From Kineosporia succinea (GTDB lineage Bacteria > Actinomycetota > Actinomycetes > Actinomycetales > Kineosporiaceae): DNA of 64,000 nt. Numbering within the stretch: the first letter of the stretch is position 1; every line of letters begins with the position of its first letter. The translations under genes and the position numbers were made by a program. The notes under the pieces were generated by a model. It saw only the letters and a program-made list of their open reading frames with translations, made no database searches and was not told where the DNA came from. Below are positions 47,669-57,685 of the stretch, one piece after another. Location of the stretch: the NCBI RefSeq assembly GCF_030811555.1, contig NZ_JAUSQZ010000001.1, positions 5,763,241-5,827,240 on the forward strand. The letters are read 5' to 3'.

Positions 47669-48334
47669 TCAGAAACCGCCCAGCCGCTGGTAGGCGACCA
47701 GGAACGTGGCCGCGAACACGGCCGTGAGGCCCAGGGCCAGCGTGATCGAGACCGAGTCGTGCAGCCGCCTGAGCACCGTCCAGCCCACCAGACCTGCACC
47801 GCCCAGACCGACGATGCTCCAGTAGACCGGGCTGGTGCTGTCGGCGATCACGGTCAGGCCGTAGAGCGCCTCGCCGATCCCGATGCCCGACAGCACGGCG
47901 GTGGCCAGGGCCGCGCGCAGGCCCTGCTCGCGCAGCCACGCGGTGGCTAGGCCGACGACCGGGCCGGCGACGACACCGACCAGGCCGAAGAGGGTCGGGT
48001 CGTAGGTGTGACCGCGCAGCCCGGAGGCCATCGTGTAGCCGAGCGTGAGGAGCACGAAGCTGACGGCGCCGAGCACCATGGCCGCCGGGGGACGCGCCCG
48101 CACCGACCAGAGCAGGGCGACGGTGACGATGGTCCAGCCGCTGGCGGAGTTGGCCACCGGACCGATGGCCTCGGGCAGGAAGCCCTGGGCGTAGGCGGTG
48201 AACCCCCCGATCAGGAAACTCAGGGCCGTGACCTCGGCCACGGCGCCGAACCGGTGCTGACGGGGCACACCGGGGGTTTCACGGAAGCGGTCGGGGGCGG
48301 AGCCGGGCGCGGTCAGGTCGGTCATGGTGTCCAT
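47669..48334 (-). CDS. DUF6518-like membrane protein
   Basis: A 221-residue protein with about six or seven membrane helices. GFLPEAIGPVANSASGWT and the layout suggest the DUF6518 group; this is from memory. ATG 48334 or 48325 may be the start. Function unknown; it is divergent from thymidine kinase. Confidence 0.65.
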   Translation of the reverse strand: MDTMTDLTAPGSAPDRFRETPGVPRQHRFGAVAEVTALSFLIGGFTAYAQGFLPEAIGPVANSASGWTIVTVALLWSVRARPPAAMVLGAVSFVLLTLGYTMASGLRGHTYDPTLFGLVGVVAGPVVGLATAWLREQGLRAALATAVLSGIGIGEALYGLTVIADSTSPVYWSIVGLGGAGLVGWTVLRRLHDSVSITLALGLTAVFAATFLVAYQRLGGF

Positions 48335-48458
48335 GGTGGACGCGCAGGGTGACGGGACGCGTCGGTCTCAGGTACCAGGCGCGTCATCCCGGGGGATGAT
48401 CCGCGCTCGCGGTGCGTTCCGGGACGGGAAGGGTCTGAGGGCCTGGCAAGATGTCCCG

Positions 48459-49109
48459 GTGTCCGAACTCGTTTTCTTTTCCGGGACGATGGACTGCGGC
48501 AAATCGACCGTAGCCCTGCAGACCGATCACAACCATCGCATCCGTGGCCGCCGGGGTCTGCTGTTCTCCCGGTTCGACCGCTCCGGCGAAGCCGTGATCT
48601 CGAGCCGTATCGGTCTGTCCCGTCCCGCGATCGAGGTCCACGACGACACCGACCTCCTGGCCTTCGTCTCCGGCCGTATCGCCGCCGGTGAGACGGTGGA
48701 CTACCTGGTCTGCGACGAGGTGCACTTCTACACCCCGGCCCACGTCGAGCAGCTGGCCCGCCTGGTCGACGACCACGACATCGACGTGTTCGCCTTCGGC
48801 CTGCTGTCCGACTTCCGCACCCGCCTGTTCCCCTCGTCGGCGCGCTTCATCGAGCTGGCCGACCGCATCGCCGGCTCCCAGGCCGAGGCCCTGTGCTGGT
48901 GCGGCGCCCGCGCCACCCACAACGCCCGCACCCTCGACGGCGTCATGGTGGTGGCGGGGGAGCAGGTCGTCGTCGGCGACGTGGCCTCGGGCGCGACCGG
49001 CGCCGTGGCCTACGAGGTGCTCTGCCGGCGGCACCACATGCGCCGCGAGACGGCGGCCACGGCGGTCGATCTGCGCGGCGGTGAGCTGCAGACGGTTCCG
49101 ATCGCGTGA
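48459..49109 (+). CDS. tdk: Thymidine kinase (type II)
   Basis: A 216-residue salvage enzyme that phosphorylates thymidine with ATP. The P-loop reads FFSGTMDCGKST, the Walker-B-like strand YLVCDEVHFY, and the lasso region carries the zinc-binding Cys residues (CWCGARATHNAR, then LCRRHH). GTG 48459 is the start because it precedes SELVFFSG by one codon. Single gene, followed by a low-GC orphan. Confidence 0.9.
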   Translation: MSELVFFSGTMDCGKSTVALQTDHNHRIRGRRGLLFSRFDRSGEAVISSRIGLSRPAIEVHDDTDLLAFVSGRIAAGETVDYLVCDEVHFYTPAHVEQLARLVDDHDIDVFAFGLLSDFRTRLFPSSARFIELADRIAGSQAEALCWCGARATHNARTLDGVMVVAGEQVVVGDVASGATGAVAYEVLCRRHHMRRETAATAVDLRGGELQTVPIA

Positions 49110-49155
49110 GTGGAGGTTTAGGGTCGAGGCGACATCTCTACCTAGGAGGATGGAA

Positions 49156-49941
49156 ATGTTGCCAGGCCCGGGGGAGCAGGCCGAAACTTCCGACAACCTG
49201 GACGGGGGCGCCGAGCAGCCCACGAATCCAGCGTCGCGTCTTCACGACTTCCTGACGCGTGCTGTCAAGAAAACCGAGAGTCTCAGCCGTGACGAGTGGC
49301 TCACGAAGCAGGGCATTGATCCGACTGATCAGTCGGCCATCAGAGAGTTTGCTTTGCAAGTGATTGCGACAACCAATGAGGTTCGGACAAGTATTGATCT
49401 CTTGCCCCCGTCGGGTATTCAGAGCCTCCTGGGGCGGCACCTCACTCAGGTCGACGAATACATTACTCGAGTTGCGTTTGCCGTGAACCGCCGTATACCC
49501 CATGAACAAGTGTCTACCGAGGTGCTGTTCTCTCTAGAGTTGTGCTCCGCATTATTCAGTGAGCACGGCATTGTCGATGAGAAGCTTGAGTCGGGAACCA
49601 CCGATCGCCTCCTCAAGCTGATTCACACCTTGATTGAGGAAGTCAAGGGAGATACGTCGATTCCGGCTGCGGGTCGCTTGTACCTCTTGGAACGCCTGCA
49701 AGAGGTAGAAAGAGCTCTGCTGCGCATCGACCTACTAGGTGTTACATTCGTTCAGTCGACGGTGGACCGACTCATTGGCGGGGCAATTGCATACCCGGAG
49801 ATTCGCAAGAAGTCCTTCTTGGAAAGATTGGCCAATCTCTGGCACGGCGTTCACAGCAATGCGGGTGGAGTGCAGGAGATTTCGGCAGCTGCCAGCTCGG
49901 TGATTGATCTTGCGCATTCCATCACGGGTCCTACCCGATAG
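49156..49941 (+). CDS. Low-GC orphan protein of unknown function
   Basis: A 261-residue, mostly helical protein with no signal or clear membrane segment; the N terminus is acidic and the end is amphipathic (AAASSVIDLAHSITG). I recognise no domain. AGGAGG (49144-49149) lies six bases before ATG 49156. Two 60-base rows counted by hand have 30 and 28 G+C, against over 70% in neighbours, and codon use includes many A/T-ending codons. This indicates recent transfer. The same bias continues to about 50040. Confidence 0.8.
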   Translation: MLPGPGEQAETSDNLDGGAEQPTNPASRLHDFLTRAVKKTESLSRDEWLTKQGIDPTDQSAIREFALQVIATTNEVRTSIDLLPPSGIQSLLGRHLTQVDEYITRVAFAVNRRIPHEQVSTEVLFSLELCSALFSEHGIVDEKLESGTTDRLLKLIHTLIEEVKGDTSIPAAGRLYLLERLQEVERALLRIDLLGVTFVQSTVDRLIGGAIAYPEIRKKSFLERLANLWHGVHSNAGGVQEISAAASSVIDLAHSITGPTR

Positions 49942-50035
49942 AATTCTTGCTCGCCGCTGTGCGGGGGGCGATTCCTAGAAGGTGACTCGTGGGAGTTTGC
50001 TGAAAGAATCACACCGTGGAGCTCGGGCTTTTGAG

Positions 50036-50683
50036 TCAGACTGGCGTCGCCCCGCCCTGATTCGCGTGCCGGTCGGTCAGGTGACGCCGCATCAGCATCG
50101 CCGCCAGCTCGGCGTCGCCCTCGACCGTGGCCCGGATGATCGCGGCGTGCTCGTCCCACGAGGGGCCCACCGCCGCGCTCATGCCGCCCACCAGGTGATG
50201 TGCCTGGTTGCGCACCGCCCGCAGGGTCTCGGTCAGGAAGTGCGAACCGGCGCCCTCGGCCAGGAGCTCGTGGAACTGCTCGTTCAGCGCCGACAGGGCC
50301 GCGCGGTCGTCGGTCTCGGCCGCTGACCGGCCCCTCTCCAGCGAGTCACGCAGCGCCTGCATCACCGTGGGGTCGTTGCGTTCCACGGTCTTGTTCACCG
50401 CGATCACCTCGAGCGCCATGCGGATCTCGCGCACGGTCGCGAGCTCGTTGCTGTCGAGCTCGGCCACCCGCACGCCCCGCCGCGGGATCGACACCAGGAG
50501 GCCCTCGGCCTCGAGCCGGCGGAAGGCCTCGCGCACCGGCAGCCGGGACACGCCCAGCCGCTGCGAGATGCTCAGCTCGCTCAGGCGCTCGCCGGGCCCG
50601 ACCTCGCCGCTGAGGATGAGGCGGCGCAACTCGTCCACCGTCTCGTCGCGGAGCGAACGGTGACGCGAGCCGATCGTGTTCAT
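50036..50683 (-). CDS. GntR-family regulator, FCD type
   Basis: 215 residues from ATG 50683 (a GTG at 50725 is possible). Winged helix: LRDETVDELRRLILSGEVGPGERL, LSISQRLGVSRLPVREAFRRLEAEGLL. The C-terminal FCD ligand domain has LNEQFHELLAEGAGSHFL, WDEHAAIIRA and the final RRHL with metal-ligand histidines. It is divergent from the VOC-GGT-AspDH-M20 operon. GGATAC-type sites at 50704, 50889, 54773 and 54879 are its probable operators, and an organic acid or amino-acid-like ligand is likely. Confidence 0.88.
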   Translation of the reverse strand: MNTIGSRHRSLRDETVDELRRLILSGEVGPGERLSELSISQRLGVSRLPVREAFRRLEAEGLLVSIPRRGVRVAELDSNELATVREIRMALEVIAVNKTVERNDPTVMQALRDSLERGRSAAETDDRAALSALNEQFHELLAEGAGSHFLTETLRAVRNQAHHLVGGMSAAVGPSWDEHAAIIRATVEGDAELAAMLMRRHLTDRHANQGGATPV

Positions 50684-50703
50684 CGTGGAGACCGTCCTGG
50701 CTA

Positions 50704-50716
50704 CTGGATACCGCAG
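50704..50716. promoter_or_regulatory. GGATAC-type site before the GntR gene
   Basis: CTGGATACCGCAG shares GGATAC with the three sites below and has CTG/CAG outer symmetry; the second half-site is weak. It lies 20 bp before the GntR ATG, suggesting autoregulation. Confidence 0.5.
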
Positions 50717-50888
50717 ACGAGGCACGCGCCCGGATCGCGGGCACCCTCGCTGATCATCAGCCGGTCGTCAGCTGATCTTCACAGCGTGCCCGACGGCAAA
50801 GCCGGGTTCAAGCCGGGTGACGGGCATTTACGTCACAGCGCCGATCGAAACGTGACGTTCACGGGGCGGGACTGACGTGGAAATCATT

Positions 50889-50905
50889 CTGGATACAAAA
50901 TCCTG
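50889..50905. promoter_or_regulatory. GntR operator at the VOC operon promoter
   Basis: CTGGATACAAAATCCTG, with GGAT and ATCC half-sites. It overlaps a candidate -10 (TACAAA, 50894-50899) whose possible -35 is CTGACG (50872-50877), and ends one base before the ATG at 50907. Confidence 0.65.
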
Positions 50906-50906
50906 C

Positions 50907-51350
50907 ATGACCATCACCTACTCGCACACCCCCGCCCCGACGGCGGGCGTCGTCAGCGTCCAGCAGATCGACCACATCGTTCTGCGGGTCAAGGATCCCG
51001 AGGCCTCGGTGCGCTGGTACGTCGAGAAGTTCGGCTTCCTGGTGCACCGCCTGGAGGAGTTCCGGGCCGGCACGGTGCCCTTCCCGTCGGTCGAGGTGTG
51101 CCCCGGCCAGATCCTCGACCTGGACGCCCGCGCCGAGGCCACCGGCAAGAACGTCAGCCACTTCTGCATCGTGATCGAACCGACCGACCTGGTCGCGCTC
51201 AAGGAGTCCGGCGTGTTCGAGACCATCGGCGGCCCGTTCCGCCGCTGGGGTGCGCTGGGGCCCGCCGACCTGGTCTACGTCGACGACCCCGACGGCAACA
51301 CCATCGAACTGCGCCACTACGGCCCCTCGCAGGTCGAGCCGCAGGCGTGA
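50907..51350 (+). CDS. VOC-family protein, extradiol-dioxygenase-like metal site
   Basis: A 147-residue single VOC unit. His23 (QQIDHIVLRV), His85 (NVSHFCIVI) and Glu134 (GNTIELRHYG) fall at the positions that bind metal in type I extradiol dioxygenases and other VOC enzymes. Ring cleavage or a related reaction is possible. ATG 50907 has no ribosome binding site and would be leaderless if the proposed promoter is right; the GTG at 50877 is the alternative but would put the operator inside the gene. It overlaps the next gene (GTGA). Confidence 0.75.
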   Translation: MTITYSHTPAPTAGVVSVQQIDHIVLRVKDPEASVRWYVEKFGFLVHRLEEFRAGTVPFPSVEVCPGQILDLDARAEATGKNVSHFCIVIEPTDLVALKESGVFETIGGPFRRWGALGPADLVYVDDPDGNTIELRHYGPSQVEPQA

Positions 51351-52732
51351 GAACCCTCCTCGCCCGTCGCTCGGTGGCCACCGGCACCCTCGGTGCCGTG
51401 GCCGCCGGGTCCCGTGTCGCCGCCGGCATCGGCCTGTCCGCCCTGCTCGAGGGGGGCAACGCCTTCGACGCCGTGGTGGCCGCCGGTCTCGCCGAAACCG
51501 TCGCCCTGCCGTCGAAGTGCGGCCTGGCCGGTGACGTCGTCGCGATCTACACGAGGGCCGGTGACAGCACGCCCACGTCACTGATCGCCCTCGGCGGGGC
51601 GGCTGCGGGCCTGCACGACGCGGCCGCCGCGCGGGGCTGGGACGTCCCGGCGACGGGCGGGCTGTCGGTCGGGATCCCGGGCGCACCGGCCGGTTACGAC
51701 CGGCTCGGTGATCTGGGACGCCTCGGCCGCCCCCGCCTCACGGCTCCGGCCCGGGCGCTGGCCTCCCGGGGCATCGTGTGGTCACCCCTGAGCGCGTTAC
51801 TGGCGCACGAGGCTCGTGACCTGCTCGCCGAACACCAGCCCGGCGGTAGCGTTTTCGCCCCGGCAACCGGCCCGATCGAGCCGGGTGCCGTCGTCCCCCT
51901 GCCCGGTATGGCCCGTCTGCTCGATGAATTCGCCGAGCGGGGAGCACAACTGAACGGGGGACGCGTCGGTGAGGCCATCGTGCGCCGCGTCACCGCCGCG
52001 GGTGGTTGCCTCACCCTCGAAGACCTCACCACGGTCACCGTCGACGAGGCCCCGGCCCACCGCGTCGACACCGCCCACGGCCCGCTGTGGGCCACGAACG
52101 CCCCGACCTACGGACGGGCCCTGACCGAGGTCTTCGCCGACGGCGAGGCGTCGCCGGCCGGCCCCGACCGGGTGAGAGAGGTGCTGGCGCGGCAGGCCCG
52201 AGGTGCCCTGGCGCTCGCCGGGGAAGGAACCTCGACCGTCGCCGCCGTCGACCGGGAGGGCAACGCCGTCGTGGTGGTGCATTCCAACTCGTTCCCGCAG
52301 TTCGGCAGCGGCCTGGTGGTGGAGGACTACGATCTCGTGCTGAACAACCGGGCCGGCCGGGGCTTCGCCTTCGAGCCGGGCCATCCCAACGCCCCCGTCG
52401 CCGGACGCCGCCCCCTCACCACCCTGCACGCCTGGGCCACCCGCCACACCGGGGGCTGGGTGCTCGGCGCCACCCCGGGCGGCGAGCAGCAGGTGCCCTG
52501 GAACGTGGCGCTGCTGAACGGTCTGCTCCCCACCGACCGCACCGAGAACGACCTGGGACAGGCCCTGGTCACGCCGCGCTGGCAGATCGGCCCCGACGGC
52601 ACCGCGCGCACGGAGGGCACCGAACTCCCGGCCTTCGGCGCCCGCAGCTCCCACGTGCTCGTGCGCACGGGCACCGACCGGGCCACCGCCGCCGCGGACC
52701 CCCGCTGGGACGGCGCGGCGGTGTCCGCATGA
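51347..52732 (+). CDS. Gamma-glutamyltransferase-family protein
   Basis: A 461-residue Ntn-hydrolase-type protein, shorter than typical GGT (about 550-580). It has RVAAGIGLSALLEGGNAFDAVVAAG, SVGIPGAPAGYDRL and, near residue 294, the candidate processing/nucleophile Thr in GTSTVAAVDREGNAV, followed by NRAGRGF. No signal peptide is seen, so it is likely cytoplasmic, unlike classic periplasmic GGT. The family cleaves or transfers gamma-glutamyl groups; in this operon it may remove an amino-acid conjugate. GTG 51347 overlaps the VOC stop, and its own stop overlaps the next gene. Confidence 0.82.
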   Translation: MRTLLARRSVATGTLGAVAAGSRVAAGIGLSALLEGGNAFDAVVAAGLAETVALPSKCGLAGDVVAIYTRAGDSTPTSLIALGGAAAGLHDAAAARGWDVPATGGLSVGIPGAPAGYDRLGDLGRLGRPRLTAPARALASRGIVWSPLSALLAHEARDLLAEHQPGGSVFAPATGPIEPGAVVPLPGMARLLDEFAERGAQLNGGRVGEAIVRRVTAAGGCLTLEDLTTVTVDEAPAHRVDTAHGPLWATNAPTYGRALTEVFADGEASPAGPDRVREVLARQARGALALAGEGTSTVAAVDREGNAVVVVHSNSFPQFGSGLVVEDYDLVLNNRAGRGFAFEPGHPNAPVAGRRPLTTLHAWATRHTGGWVLGATPGGEQQVPWNVALLNGLLPTDRTENDLGQALVTPRWQIGPDGTARTEGTELPAFGARSSHVLVRTGTDRATAAADPRWDGAAVSA

Positions 52733-53603
52733 CCGGGACGCCGGCCGCGGCCGTGAGCACCCCGGAAACCTCCCGGCCCGGGCGCCGGACCGTCGTGACG
52801 GTGGCCGGCACCGGCAGCATCGGCCGCACGGTCGCCGAGGCCGTCACCCGCGGCGACCTCCCGGGCTGCACCCTGCTGACCGTGATCGACTCGTCCACCC
52901 CGAAAGACGAGGTGCGGCAGGCGGTCGCCGCGTCCGACGTCCTGGTCGAGGCCACCACCGTCGAGGCCGCCCGCCACCTCGTCCCCACCGCCCTCGCCCT
53001 GGGCACCGACGTGGTCGTCTGCTCCTGCGGCATCCTCGCCGAACCCGGCGCGCTGACCCTCCCCGACCCCGACCGGGACGCCGTCCCGAACCCGCCCGCG
53101 TCCACCGGCACCGCCGCGCCGTCCCGGCCCCGCCAGGGTCGCGTCCTGCTCCCCGCCGGCGCCATCGGCGGCTTCGACGTCCTCGCCGCCGCGGCCCGCG
53201 CCGGGCTCGGCCGGGCGCACGTCCGCCACACCACCACCAAGAGGCCGGCCGCGCTGGGCGTCGACCACGACGTCCTCCATCCGCTCGAGGTGTTCCGCGG
53301 CACCGCCCGCGAAGCGGCCCGCCGCTACCCCCGGACCTCCAACTCCTCGGTCGCCCTGGCCCTGGCCACCACCGGGCTCGACGAGGTCGAGGTCGTCGTC
53401 ATCGCCGACCCCGCCGCGACCGTGACCCGGCACGAGGTGGTGTGCACGTCGTCCCTCGGCACCTACCGCCTCGCGTTCGAGAACGCCGTCGACCCGGCCT
53501 CCGGCGGGCGCACCTCGGCCATCACCGCCTGGTCGGTCGTCGATCTCCTGGCCGGCCTGCACCGCGGTGTCGGGCCCGGCGTCGTCGTGCTGGACGGTGT
53601 CTC

Positions 53604-53607
<4 letters not shown>
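52729..53607 (+). CDS. Aspartate dehydrogenase-like (NadX/DUF108) protein
   Basis: A 292-residue Rossmann enzyme: VVTVAGTGSIGRTVAEAV, EATTVEAARHLVP, then LPAGAIGGFDVLAAA and NSSVALALATTG. This matches L-aspartate dehydrogenase, which oxidises Asp to iminoaspartate with NAD(P). A Pro/Ala-rich insertion lies near residues 115-140. ATG 52729 overlaps the GGT stop. Here it may oxidise the amino acid released by the neighbouring hydrolases; the actual substrate is untested. Confidence 0.8.
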
Positions 53608-54801
<1,194 letters not shown>

Positions 54802-54878
54802 GAGATCCGTGCGCCACGTCGAAAACCTCGACAACGAAACACCATTGAAACGAGACCGTCCGGCCCGTGAAAAGTGCG

Positions 54879-54895
54879 CTGGATACAACATTCAC
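54879..54895. promoter_or_regulatory. GntR-type site before the ABC operon
   Basis: CTGGATACAACATTCAC keeps GGATACAA but has a weaker second half. It lies 35 bp before the GTG at 54930 and 92 bp after the stronger site, allowing cooperative binding. Confidence 0.55.
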
Positions 54896-54929
54896 AGATC
54901 GGCCCCCGGATGAGGACAGGACGCACATC

Positions 54930-55745
54930 GTGACCGCTGAACCCATCACCAGCACACCGAGCGCGGAACCCGAGACCGACCGCGTCCGCCTCCAGGACGT
55001 CTGCATCGTCCACGGGCGCGGCCGCGACGCGGTGGTCGCCGTCGAGGGCGTCGACCTGACCGTGCGTCCCCGCGAGATCGTCTCCATCGTGGGGCATTCC
55101 GGCTGCGGCAAGTCCACCCTGCTGCGGGCCCTGGCCGGGCTCCTGCCGCACGCCTCGGTGCAGGGCGGCCTTTCGATCCTGGGCCGCACCCCGGAGGAGG
55201 CCCGCCGGTCGGGACTTCTCAGCATGGTCTTCCAGGACGCGGTGCTCGCCCCCTGGCGCACGGTCGAGGGCAACATCCGGCTGCCGCTGCAGGTCGCCCG
55301 GGGCCGCACCCGTAAGCCCGCCAAGACGGTCAGCGAGCAGCTCGAGGTGGTCGGGCTCGGCGGCTACGAGAAGCGCTACCCCAAGCAGCTGTCCGGCGGT
55401 CAGCGGCAGCGGGTCTCGCTGGCCCGGGCCCTGATGATGGAACCGCGCGTGCTGCTCATGGACGAGCCGTTCGGCGCGCTCGACGAGATCACCCGCGACG
55501 AGATGCACACCGAGCTGCTGCGCATCTGGGGCACGACCGACGCGTCCATCGTGGTGGTCACGCACTCGATCCCGGAGGCGGTGTTCCTGTCCGACCGGAT
55601 CGTGGTGATGGCCGCCCACCCGGGCCGGATCGCCGACGTCATCGACGTCGACTTCCCCCGTCCCCGCGGCAACGACCTCAAGGACACCCCCGAGTTCGCC
55701 CGTATCGCCCACCGGATCCGCGCCGCCCTGGAGGAGAACCGATGA
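54930..55745 (+). CDS. ABC transporter ATPase, NitT/TauT type
   Basis: 271 residues. Walker A GHSGCGKST, Q-loop FQDAVLAPW, signature LSGGQRQR, Walker B VLLMDEPFGALD and switch His in VVTHSIPEA. It is close to nitrate/sulfonate/taurine-type importers. GTG 54930 is preferred to GTG 54867, which would put the operator inside the gene. It overlaps the permease (ATGA). First gene of the transporter-Rieske operon. Confidence 0.9.
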   Translation: MTAEPITSTPSAEPETDRVRLQDVCIVHGRGRDAVVAVEGVDLTVRPREIVSIVGHSGCGKSTLLRALAGLLPHASVQGGLSILGRTPEEARRSGLLSMVFQDAVLAPWRTVEGNIRLPLQVARGRTRKPAKTVSEQLEVVGLGGYEKRYPKQLSGGQRQRVSLARALMMEPRVLLMDEPFGALDEITRDEMHTELLRIWGTTDASIVVVTHSIPEAVFLSDRIVVMAAHPGRIADVIDVDFPRPRGNDLKDTPEFARIAHRIRAALEENR

Positions 55746-56575
55746 CGACCACCGAGGCCGGTACCGACGTCAAGCAGCCGGTTCGCGCCGTCATCCCGCC
55801 CGAGAGCCGCGCCGGCGTCCTGCTCAAGAGCTTCCGCGCCACCCGGGCCTGGCTGGCCCTGACCGTCGCCGTGCTGCTGTGGGAAGGGCTGGTGCGGGCG
55901 CTCGACACCCCGAAGTACGTGCTGCCCGCGCCCACCGCCATGATCGAGCAGTTCACCGAGCACCACGAGCTGTTCCTGAACGGTCTGTGGGCCACCACCC
56001 GCATGTCGCTGTACGGGCTGGCCGCCGCGATCGTCATCGGCGTGGTGCTGGGGGTGGCGATGGGCCGCAGCGCCCTGTTCGAGGAGCTGGCCTTCCCGTT
56101 CCTCAACATCATCCGGGTCATGCCCACCGTCGCGATCGCCCCGCTGCTCATCATCTGGTTCGGCCGCGGGGGCGTGCCGATCGTGATCTGCTCGTGCCTG
56201 ATCGCGGTGTTCCCGATCATCGTCGATGTCGCCCACGGCCTCACCTCGGTCGACGAGGATCTGGTCAACATGATGAAACTGGCCAACGCCAGCGAGCTCT
56301 CGATCCTGCTGCGGGTGCGTATCCCGAACGCCCTGCCCTACCTGTTCTCCTCGTTCCGGGTCGCCGCCCCCGGCGCCGTCGTCGGGGCCCTGCTCGGCGA
56401 GTACATCGGCTCCCGCGAGGGTCTCGGCTACCTCATCACCGTCTACAGCGCCCAGCTCAACACCGCTGCCGTGTTCGTGCTGGCGCTGCTGTCCTGTCTG
56501 GTCGGCCTGGTCTTCTTCAACGTCTGCGTCTGGCTCGAGAAGATCCTCGTGCCCTGGAAGACCGTCGTGCGCTGA
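55742..56575 (+). CDS. ABC transporter permease, NitT/TauT type
   Basis: 277 residues with six membrane helices. The EAA-like loop (HGLTSVDEDLVNMMKLANAS, then LRVRIPNALPYLFSSFRVAAPGA) is typical of SsuC/TauC permeases. It partners with the preceding ATPase and following binding protein. Confidence 0.9.
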   Translation: MTTTEAGTDVKQPVRAVIPPESRAGVLLKSFRATRAWLALTVAVLLWEGLVRALDTPKYVLPAPTAMIEQFTEHHELFLNGLWATTRMSLYGLAAAIVIGVVLGVAMGRSALFEELAFPFLNIIRVMPTVAIAPLLIIWFGRGGVPIVICSCLIAVFPIIVDVAHGLTSVDEDLVNMMKLANASELSILLRVRIPNALPYLFSSFRVAAPGAVVGALLGEYIGSREGLGYLITVYSAQLNTAAVFVLALLSCLVGLVFFNVCVWLEKILVPWKTVVR

Positions 56576-56594
56576 CCGCGCCCCCCTGAATCTG

Positions 56595-56631
56595 CCCGTC
56601 CGGTACCCCTGCCCCGGAAGTACCGGACGGG
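56595..56631 (+). terminator. Intra-operon hairpin before the binding-protein gene
   Basis: A perfect 12-bp stem, CCCGTCCGGTAC (56595-56606) and GTACCGGACGGG (56620-56631), 13-base loop, no T-run. It may attenuate transcription or protect an mRNA end, setting different levels of permease and binding protein. Confidence 0.65.
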
Positions 56632-56665
56632 AAACAACGTCACCCCGTCGGAAGGTCACACCGTC

Positions 56666-57661
56666 ATGCGTACCCGAGCCTTTGCCGTCTTAGGTCTCAG
56701 CACCGCCCTCGCCCTGTCCGCCTGCGGTTCCGGCTCCGAGGGAGCCGTCGAGAGCGGCGGCCTCACCCCCGTCAACATGGCCTTCGAGTGGACGTGCGAG
56801 GGCACCTGGGCGCCCGTGTACTCCGGTATCGAGCAGGGCATCTTCGAGAAGAACGGGGTCGAGCTGAGTTACGACCGCGGCCAGGGCGGCTCGGACACCG
56901 TGCCGCTCGTGGCCACCGGTGAGTTCGACGTCGCCGAGCTGTCCGCCCCGCCGGTGATCATCGGTGCCGGCGAGGAACTCCCGCTCACCGTGATCGGCGC
57001 CGCGTCCACGGTCGGCCCGGTCACCATCCTGGCCAAGGAGGGCATCACCGAGCCGAAGGACCTGGAGGGTCACTCGCTGGCGGTGCAGACCGACCAGTTC
57101 GAGGGCGGCGTGTGGGACGCGTTCGTCAAGGCCACCGGCATCGACGAGAGCAAGGTCGACGTCATCCCCTCCGACGACGCGACCACCACCGAGTTCCTCG
57201 GCGGCAAGATCGACGCGATGGTGATCTTCTACAACACCGCCTCGACCAAGGAGATCCTCGACACGCTGCCCGATCTCGAGGTGATCCCGATGCAGAAGTA
57301 TGTGCCGACCTACGGGCACACCATCGTGGCGAACAACCAGTGGCTGGGCGAGAACAAGACCGCGGCCAAGGGTTTCATGACGGCGTTCGCGGAGTCGACC
57401 AAGTGGGTCGTCGACAACCAGGCCGAGGCGCTGAAGACGCTGCAGGCCAAGTGCGCCGAGGTCGACCCGGAGGCCCTGGAGTTCAGCCTCGACGCGTACG
57501 TGGCGAACTGGAAGGAGTCCACCGGCGGCTACGGCAGCTTCACCGAGCAGGGCCTCACCGACACCCAGAAGGTGCTGGTGGACGCGGGTCTGGCCACGCA
57601 GGTGCCGGTCACGGACTTCAGCTCCCAGGACTACCAGCCGGATTCGCCGGTCCTGCCCTGA
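56666..57661 (+). CDS. NMT1/THI5-like solute-binding lipoprotein
   Basis: 331 residues. Lipoprotein signal with lipobox ALSAC, then an NMT1/SsuA-type domain: FEWTCEGTWAPVYSGIEQGIFEKNGV, then GGSDTVPLVATGEFDVAELSA and GKIDAMVIFYN. This family binds sulfonates, pyrimidine precursors, aromatic or amine compounds. ATG 56666 with GGAAGG upstream. Confidence 0.88.
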   Translation: MRTRAFAVLGLSTALALSACGSGSEGAVESGGLTPVNMAFEWTCEGTWAPVYSGIEQGIFEKNGVELSYDRGQGGSDTVPLVATGEFDVAELSAPPVIIGAGEELPLTVIGAASTVGPVTILAKEGITEPKDLEGHSLAVQTDQFEGGVWDAFVKATGIDESKVDVIPSDDATTTEFLGGKIDAMVIFYNTASTKEILDTLPDLEVIPMQKYVPTYGHTIVANNQWLGENKTAAKGFMTAFAESTKWVVDNQAEALKTLQAKCAEVDPEALEFSLDAYVANWKESTGGYGSFTEQGLTDTQKVLVDAGLATQVPVTDFSSQDYQPDSPVLP

Positions 57662-57685
57662 TCTTCGAGTCTGTGAAGGAGTGAC

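Noticed and set aside
49130-50040. Prophage or integrative element
   Set aside because: No integrase, transposase, attachment repeats or tRNA is visible; only composition supports transfer.
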